A DNA stretch of 64,000 nt from Cytobacillus sp. NJ13 (GTDB lineage: Bacteria > Bacillota > Bacilli > Bacillales > Cytobacillaceae). Shown in pieces: positions 59,742 to 64,000 of the stretch. The number at the start of each line of letters is the position of its first letter. The first letter of the stretch is position 1. Below the pieces are notes generated by a model that ran no database searches, had not been told where the DNA came from, and saw only the letters and a program-made list of their open reading frames with translations. The translations under genes and the position numbers were made by a program. The DNA is taken from assembly GCA_030348385.1 (NCBI GenBank), contig JAUCFP010000006.1:3141001-3205000 (forward strand), given 5' to 3'.

Positions 59742-61034
59742 TTATAAACCTAGACGGTCAAAAATAGTATCCACATGCTTGATGTGGTAGTTATAGTCAA
59801 AGCAGTCATCTATTTCTGCTTCGGATAGCTTTGATGTAATCGTCTCATCCTGCTCAATCAGGCTGCGGAATTGCACCTGCTTTTCCCATGCTTCCATGGC
59901 ACGCGGCTGGACTGTATCATATGCCTCTTCACGAGTCATGCCCTTGTCAATCAAGGCCAGAAGAACACGCTGAGAGTAAATCAGCCCTAGTGTACGGTCC
60001 ATATTGCGTTTCATGTTTTCAGGGAAGACAGTTAAATTTTTCACGATATTTCCAAAGCGGTTCAGCATATAGTTCAGCGCAATCGTTGCGTCAGGCAGGA
60101 TGATTCTTTCAGCTGATGAGTGGGAAATATCCCGCTCATGCCATAATGCCACATTTTCATAGGCGGTCATCATGTAGCCGCGGATCACTCTTGCCATCCC
60201 CGTCATATTTTCTGAACCAATCGGGTTGCGTTTGTGCGGCATGGCTGAAGATCCCTTTTGGCCTTTTGCGAAGAACTCTTCCACTTCACGTGTTTCGCTT
60301 TTTTGCAGCCCTCGAATCTCCGTCGCAAATTTTTCAATTGAAGTGGCCACCAGCGCAAGCGCCCCCATATAATGTGCATGACGGTCACGCTGAAGTGTTT
60401 GCGTTGAAATTGGTGCTGGCTGGATGCCCAGTTTTTCACACACATATTTTTCAACGAACGGATCGATGTTTGCATATGTTCCAACTGCACCAGAGATTTT
60501 ACCGAATTCCACACCAGCAGCTGCTTCTTTAAAACGGTCAAGATTACGCTTCATTTCTTCATACCATAATGCAAGCTTTAAACCGAATGTAGTCGGCTCT
60601 GCATGCACCCCGTGCGTACGGCCCATCATCACTGTATGCTTGTGTTCCTGTGCTTTGTTTTTCAGGATTTCCACAAAGCGTTCGATATCTTTTAGAAGAA
60701 TATCATTCGCCTGCTTGATTAAGTAGGAAAGCGCCGTATCAACCACATCTGTGGAAGTAAGCCCGTAATGAACCCATTTGCGCTCTTCTCCAAGCGTTTC
60801 AGATACTGCACGCGTAAAAGCCACAACATCATGTCTTGTTTCTTCTTCTATTTCTTTAATGCGGTCGATATTGAAAGCAGCATTCTCACGGATTTTCTGA
60901 ACATCTTCTTTCGGAATATCTCCTAATTCAGCCCAAGCTTCACAGGCAAGAATTTCTACCTCAAGCCAAGCCTGAAAGCGGTTCTCTTCTGTCCAGATAG
61001 CTCCCATTTCCGGTCTCGTATAGCGTTCAATCAT
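59742..61034 (-). CDS. purB: Adenylosuccinate lyase
   Basis: Predicted 430-residue fumarase/aspartase-superfamily enzyme that releases fumarate from SAICAR and from adenylosuccinate, so it acts in both IMP and AMP synthesis. Visible are [44 protein letters not shown] and the signature [16 protein letters not shown]. Length matches B. subtilis (431). It begins three bases after purK. Confidence 0.97.
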   Translation of the reverse strand: MIERYTRPEMGAIWTEENRFQAWLEVEILACEAWAELGDIPKEDVQKIRENAAFNIDRIKEIEEETRHDVVAFTRAVSETLGEERKWVHYGLTSTDVVDTALSYLIKQANDILLKDIERFVEILKNKAQEHKHTVMMGRTHGVHAEPTTFGLKLALWYEEMKRNLDRFKEAAAGVEFGKISGAVGTYANIDPFVEKYVCEKLGIQPAPISTQTLQRDRHAHYMGALALVATSIEKFATEIRGLQKSETREVEEFFAKGQKGSSAMPHKRNPIGSENMTGMARVIRGYMMTAYENVALWHERDISHSSAERIILPDATIALNYMLNRFGNIVKNLTVFPENMKRNMDRTLGLIYSQRVLLALIDKGMTREEAYDTVQPRAMEAWEKQVQFRSLIEQDETITSKLSEAEIDDCFDYNYHIKHVDTIFDRLGL

Positions 61035-61037
61035 GTT

Positions 61038-62192
61038 TTATCCTCCGATCTTTTCCTTCACAGGGGTCCAAATTCCGCTTTTTTCTGCTTCTTCAAGTGC
61101 CTCTTCGGCTGAGTTCCGCAAAAGCGTGACATGGCCCATCTTGCGTTTATACTTGGCATCCTTTTTTCCGTACAAGTGAATCTTCCAGTCATCCAATTCA
61201 GGTATTTTCTTAATTAAAGGCTCCTGGTGCTCTCCTAGTATGTTTACCATTACAGCCGGTTTTAATAGCCCAGTGCTGCCAAGCGGCCAATTGCAAACCG
61301 CACGGATGTGCTGTTCAAACTGGGAGGTTTCGCAAGCTTCAATCGAATAATGACCTGAGTTATGTGGACGAGGCGCAAGCTCGTTAATGTAAATCTGTCC
61401 GTCTTTTGTCAGAAACATTTCGACTGCCAATGTACCGACAAGGCTTAAAGCTTCTGCCAGCTGGTTTGCTGCATTTACTGCCCTTTCCTCAGCATCAGCT
61501 GTGATCATGGCCGGCACAATTGTCTGATGCAGAATGTTTTCTTTATGAACATTTTCCCCGACTGGAAATACCGCTTTTTCTCCCGAAATATTCCGGCAGA
61601 TAATAACCGATATTTCCTTTTCGAAAGCTATCCATTTTTCAAGGACACACACGCCATTCTCAAGAAGCTGTGCAGCTTTCTTAATATCCTGCCCGCTCGT
61701 TATCACAACCTGCCCTTTTCCGTCATACCCGCCTCTGGATGTCTTTAATACTGCTGGATAGCCAAGCTTTTCTATATTATCATAAATGTCTTTTTCAGTA
61801 GTAATGACTGCATATGGTGCTACCTCGCAGCCAGCTTTTTGGATGGCTGCTTTTTCCTTTGTCCGGTCCTGGGTGATCTCCAGCACCTCGCTGCCCTGCG
61901 GGACATACGCATTTGCACATAGCCACTCAAGAGCTTCCGCACTGATATTTTCAAATTCATATGTCACAACGTCACTGACGTCAGCTAACTCTTTTATAGA
62001 ATCTATATGACCGTATTCACCAATGATTTTAATATCCGCAACCTGGCCGCAAGGAGAGTCTTCTGCCGGATCCAAAACGGCAATCCTGAAGCCATTTGCT
62101 TTTGCTGCCAGTGCCATCATTCTCCCGAGCTGTCCCCCGCCAATAATTCCAATTGTTTGTCCAGGTAAAATTGTTTTATTAGACAAGTTCAT
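61038..62192 (-). CDS. purK: N5-carboxyaminoimidazole ribonucleotide synthase
   Basis: Predicted 384-residue ATP-grasp enzyme that carboxylates AIR to N5-CAIR before PurE moves the carboxyl group. Visible are [37 protein letters not shown] and [18 protein letters not shown]. The start may be the ATG at 62190-62192 or a GTG one codon earlier; either overlaps the purE 3' end by about 15 bases. Confidence 0.96.
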   Translation of the reverse strand: MNLSNKTILPGQTIGIIGGGQLGRMMALAAKANGFRIAVLDPAEDSPCGQVADIKIIGEYGHIDSIKELADVSDVVTYEFENISAEALEWLCANAYVPQGSEVLEITQDRTKEKAAIQKAGCEVAPYAVITTEKDIYDNIEKLGYPAVLKTSRGGYDGKGQVVITSGQDIKKAAQLLENGVCVLEKWIAFEKEISVIICRNISGEKAVFPVGENVHKENILHQTIVPAMITADAEERAVNAANQLAEALSLVGTLAVEMFLTKDGQIYINELAPRPHNSGHYSIEACETSQFEQHIRAVCNWPLGSTGLLKPAVMVNILGEHQEPLIKKIPELDDWKIHLYGKKDAKYKRKMGHVTLLRNSAEEALEEAEKSGIWTPVKEKIGG

Positions 62193-62667
62193 CACTGCTT
62201 TCTAGTACTTCCTGTTTTGTTTTATCTCTTTTTGACTGAAGACGTTCTGCAATGGCTGTATCATAAGCGCCAAGTATTTGTGCTGCCAGCAATCCGGCGT
62301 TAGTGGCTCCTGCTTTTCCAATCGCAACCGTTGCAACCGGGACGCCGCCGGGCATCTGAACAATGGACAGCAATGAATCCAGTCCGTTTAGAGCTTTTGA
62401 TTGGACTGGTACTCCAATGACAGGAAGTGTCGTTTTCGCTGCAACCATTCCTGGCAGGTGTGCCGCTCCTCCTGCACCCGCAATAATTACCTTGAATCCT
62501 CTGTCTCTTGCCTGCTCAGCATATTCAAACATAAGATCTGGAGTCCGATGGGCTGAAACAACCTTTTTTTCAAAAGGGATTTCAAGCTCTTCCAGAATTC
62601 CGCAAGCGTGCTTCATTGTCTCCCAATCTGATTTGCTTCCCATAATGACTGCTGCTTGTACGCTCAT
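62179..62667 (-). CDS. purE: N5-CAIR mutase
   Basis: Predicted 162-residue class I PurE that converts N5-CAIR to CAIR. Visible are [34 protein letters not shown] and [17 protein letters not shown]. The ATG at 62665-62667 has GGAGG seven bases upstream and gives the B. subtilis length (162); the frame extends 31 codons into the riboswitch terminator and is not coding there. It is the first gene of the operon and is controlled by the leader elements upstream. Confidence 0.97.
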   Translation of the reverse strand: MSVQAAVIMGSKSDWETMKHACGILEELEIPFEKKVVSAHRTPDLMFEYAEQARDRGFKVIIAGAGGAAHLPGMVAAKTTLPVIGVPVQSKALNGLDSLLSIVQMPGGVPVATVAIGKAGATNAGLLAAQILGAYDTAIAERLQSKRDKTKQEVLESSDELV

Positions 62668-62693
62668 TCTTTCTCCTCCAAATCTTCCAATAT

Positions 62694-62746
62694 AAAAAAC
62701 CCGCACAGACCCTTCTCTTAATATGAGAGAAAGTAATCTGTCCGGG
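62694..62746 (-). terminator. Riboswitch-controlled attenuator before purE
   Basis: Stem CCCGGACAGA / TCTGTGCGGG (one bulge) with an inner TTTCTCT / AGAGAA hairpin is followed by six T on the minus strand, about 25 bp before the purE start. It is the expression platform of the purine riboswitch upstream: with purine bound, transcription should end here. Confidence 0.92.
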
Positions 62747-62821
62747 CTAAAAAGAACCATAAGGAAGACACCTGCAAACGGCAGGAACCATTCCTTCTAC
62801 ATGCCGGGCATATCAGCTTTC

Positions 62822-62890
62822 CCTCATAGTCCAGCAATTTACGGTTGCCGGGTAGAAACTTATGGGCCCTATTCCCATTATTATACGAGG
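62822..62890 (-). promoter_or_regulatory. Purine (guanine/hypoxanthine class) riboswitch aptamer
   Basis: The minus strand carries the full purine aptamer: outer P1 CCTCG...GAGG, the conserved TATAATAATGGG, GGGCCCAT, AGTTTCTACC, CGGCAACCG and GGACTATGAGG. The base that chooses the ligand in the GACTATG segment is C, which defines guanine/hypoxanthine rather than adenine binding. It lies between the purE promoter and an attenuator, as in B. subtilis pur. Confidence 0.96.
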
Positions 62891-62919
62891 GGTTTATTCA
62901 CGTTTTATTAACTACCACC

Positions 62920-62949
62920 ATATTAACAACATACCTGATACTCTGTCAA
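62920..62949 (-). promoter_or_regulatory. Promoter of the purine operon
   Basis: On the minus strand a perfect -35 TTGACA (62944-62949) and -10 TAATAT (62920-62925) are separated by 18 bases. They stand just upstream of the aptamer and just downstream of the PurR boxes. Confidence 0.82.
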
Positions 62950-62953
62950 TTGA

Positions 62954-62997
62954 AAAATCGAACAATACTAAAAGTCAGACAATTAATGTTCGTGTTT
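62954..62997. promoter_or_regulatory. Paired PurR boxes upstream of purE
   Basis: Two inverted PurBoxes match the consensus AWWWCCGAACWWT: AAAATCGAACAAT at 62954-62966 and, on the other strand, AAACACGAACATT at 62985-62997. Each has one or two mismatches. They lie directly upstream of the -35, as for PurR-repressed genes of B. subtilis. The far box touches the yebG stop codon. Confidence 0.82.
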
Positions 62998-63203
62998 TAA
63001 TCTTCTGCTCGTTTTGCTTCAAAAATGATCTGCCTTCCAGCCGGTTCATAATCGACTTTACCGCCCGTCTTAACTTCTTTAAAAATAGGCTTCTCAGTCC
63101 TTCTAACAGGTATATATCCTGCCTTTTGTATCCTCTCCAGGCACTGGTCAATGGTTTCGTTTTCCTGGACTTCAAACACCATTTTGTTCTTGGCTTTGCT
63201 CAT
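62997..63203 (-). CDS. yebG: NETI motif protein YebG
   Basis: Predicted 68-residue soluble protein. It contains the NETI motif that names the family ([24 protein letters not shown]), followed by a basic segment. Function unknown. It overlaps the stop codon of the upstream DUF gene by four bases; this pair stands upstream of purE as in B. subtilis. GAGGAAAG lies at a long spacing before the ATG, but the coupling makes that tolerable. Confidence 0.88.
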   Translation of the reverse strand: MSKAKNKMVFEVQENETIDQCLERIQKAGYIPVRRTEKPIFKEVKTGGKVDYEPAGRQIIFEAKRAED

Positions 63204-63742
63204 TGGGATAACTTTCCTCTCTTAACAGATTTCACCCAGAATCCGCCATGAATCGTTTTTGGCTCATAAGCGATGATGAAGGCCTTAGGATCCAGCTCTT
63301 TAATCGTCTGATAAAGCTTTAATTCATATTTTCTTGGTGTCAGGATCTGAAGGGCCATCCGATCGCCTTCAAGTCCGTTGGCAGCCCAGTTTGTGACACC
63401 ATAGCCTTTATCTCTTAAAGCTTTTGGAAGATCCCTGTCATATTCCTTTGTAATTACATTTACCGTAATATAGCCAAGAGCAAGCTTCTCTTCAATTTTC
63501 ATGCCGACAATAACGCCGATTCCATAACCAACTGCATAGGCTATCAGATTTTGTATTTCATTTAGGTTATCCAGAACAAGCCCCAGTCCAATTACATAAA
63601 TGACAACTTCAATTGTACTAATAAAAGCTGCAAGGTACCGTTGCCCCTTAAGCGTAAGAATCATCCTGATGGTAAAAAATGATACATATACAATATTAAT
63701 GATCAAAATAATAGCGACCATAATAAAACTGTTTTCCAGCAA
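63200..63742 (-). CDS. yebE: UPF0316 membrane protein YebE (DUF2179)
   Basis: Predicted 180-residue protein with three hydrophobic helices in the first 90 residues ([54 protein letters not shown]). A DUF2179-type cytoplasmic domain follows ([32 protein letters not shown]). The start is TTG at 63740-63742 with AGGAGG nine bases upstream. Function unknown. It is co-translated with yebG. The last 258 bases of the window beyond it show no gene. Confidence 0.87.
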   Translation of the reverse strand: MLENSFIMVAIILIINIVYVSFFTIRMILTLKGQRYLAAFISTIEVVIYVIGLGLVLDNLNEIQNLIAYAVGYGIGVIVGMKIEEKLALGYITVNVITKEYDRDLPKALRDKGYGVTNWAANGLEGDRMALQILTPRKYELKLYQTIKELDPKAFIIAYEPKTIHGGFWVKSVKRGKLSQ

Positions 63743-64000
63743 TGCAAGTGTCCTCCTTTATGGGGGATTTAAAGGCATATGGGTGCCCTCTCCCCATTAA
63801 GTCCCTATTGTACAAAAGAAATTGGCGTTTGGTAACCTTTTTTCAAAAATTGATTCTTTATGAATAGGTTATCCTTTTTTGAATAGGATGAAACGGCTTA
63901 TTTGTTTATGGATTATGTCTGAATTAGTTGAGGCTAAATGAAGAAGAGAGGTTCTAAAGGTTTTTAACTAGCAGGTTTTGAAGATTATCTAGCATGTATT

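Noticed and set aside
63858..63890. GAATAGG repeated near the right end of the window
   Set aside because: There are only two copies 19 nt apart with little shared context, too few to call an array.

Overview
The window is chromosomal DNA from a low-to-medium-GC Bacillaceae bacterium (Bacillus sensu lato; the gene content would fit Cytobacillus or a relative, but the genus is not proven). Evidence: strong GGAGG-type ribosome binding sites, occasional TTG/GTG starts, two sporulation-type sensor kinases, the yebE-yebG-purEKBCSQLFMNHD-yerABC-pcrB-pcrA-ligA-camS block, and gatCAB, dagK and rlmCD, all in an order close to the Bacillus subtilis pur/yer region. Most of the window is transcribed on the minus strand. 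I see no prophage, insertion sequence, CRISPR array, rRNA or tRNA.

Layout. 1-12 kb holds envelope and stress genes: a DUF421 protein, an EamA exporter, a secreted M28 peptidase, a single-domain flavoprotein, an HTH protein, a membrane PAS kinase, xpaC-yaaN, a secreted SH3-C39 peptidase and a secreted phosphodiesterase. 12-20.5 kb holds a soluble PAS kinase, rlmCD, dagK, a TetR regulator, a zinc-finger membrane protein, plsY, a second DUF421 protein and a STAS protein. 20.7-27 kb holds a phosphoesterase, ppaC, a nitronate monooxygenase, a thioredoxin-like protein, and an ABC exporter with a LytTR regulator fused to a degenerate ABC ATPase. 27-36 kb holds gatCAB, a cupin, yueI, aceA, a tiny peptide plus a sodium/proline symporter, and pncA. 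36-49 kb holds rocA, a repeat-rich gap, then camS-ligA-pcrA-pcrB and yerC-yerB-yerA. 49-63 kb is the complete twelve-gene purine operon. It carries a promoter, paired PurR boxes, a guanine-class riboswitch and an attenuator in front of purE, and a terminator after purD. yebG and yebE lie upstream.

Working together. The pur genes take PRPP to IMP. The symporter and rocA serve proline import and catabolism, and rocA has a good cre-like site. pcrA and ligA serve DNA repair and replication.

The least explained content is in the gaps. Four separate intergenic arrays repeat a short GC-core motif every 20-21 nt, always just downstream of a gene and in its sense orientation. A 52-bp tandem array fills about 0.5 kb upstream of rocA and beyond the camS terminator. 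A structured dispersed repeat of about 185-235 bp occurs at three loci (four copies), including two tandem copies inside the purine operon.
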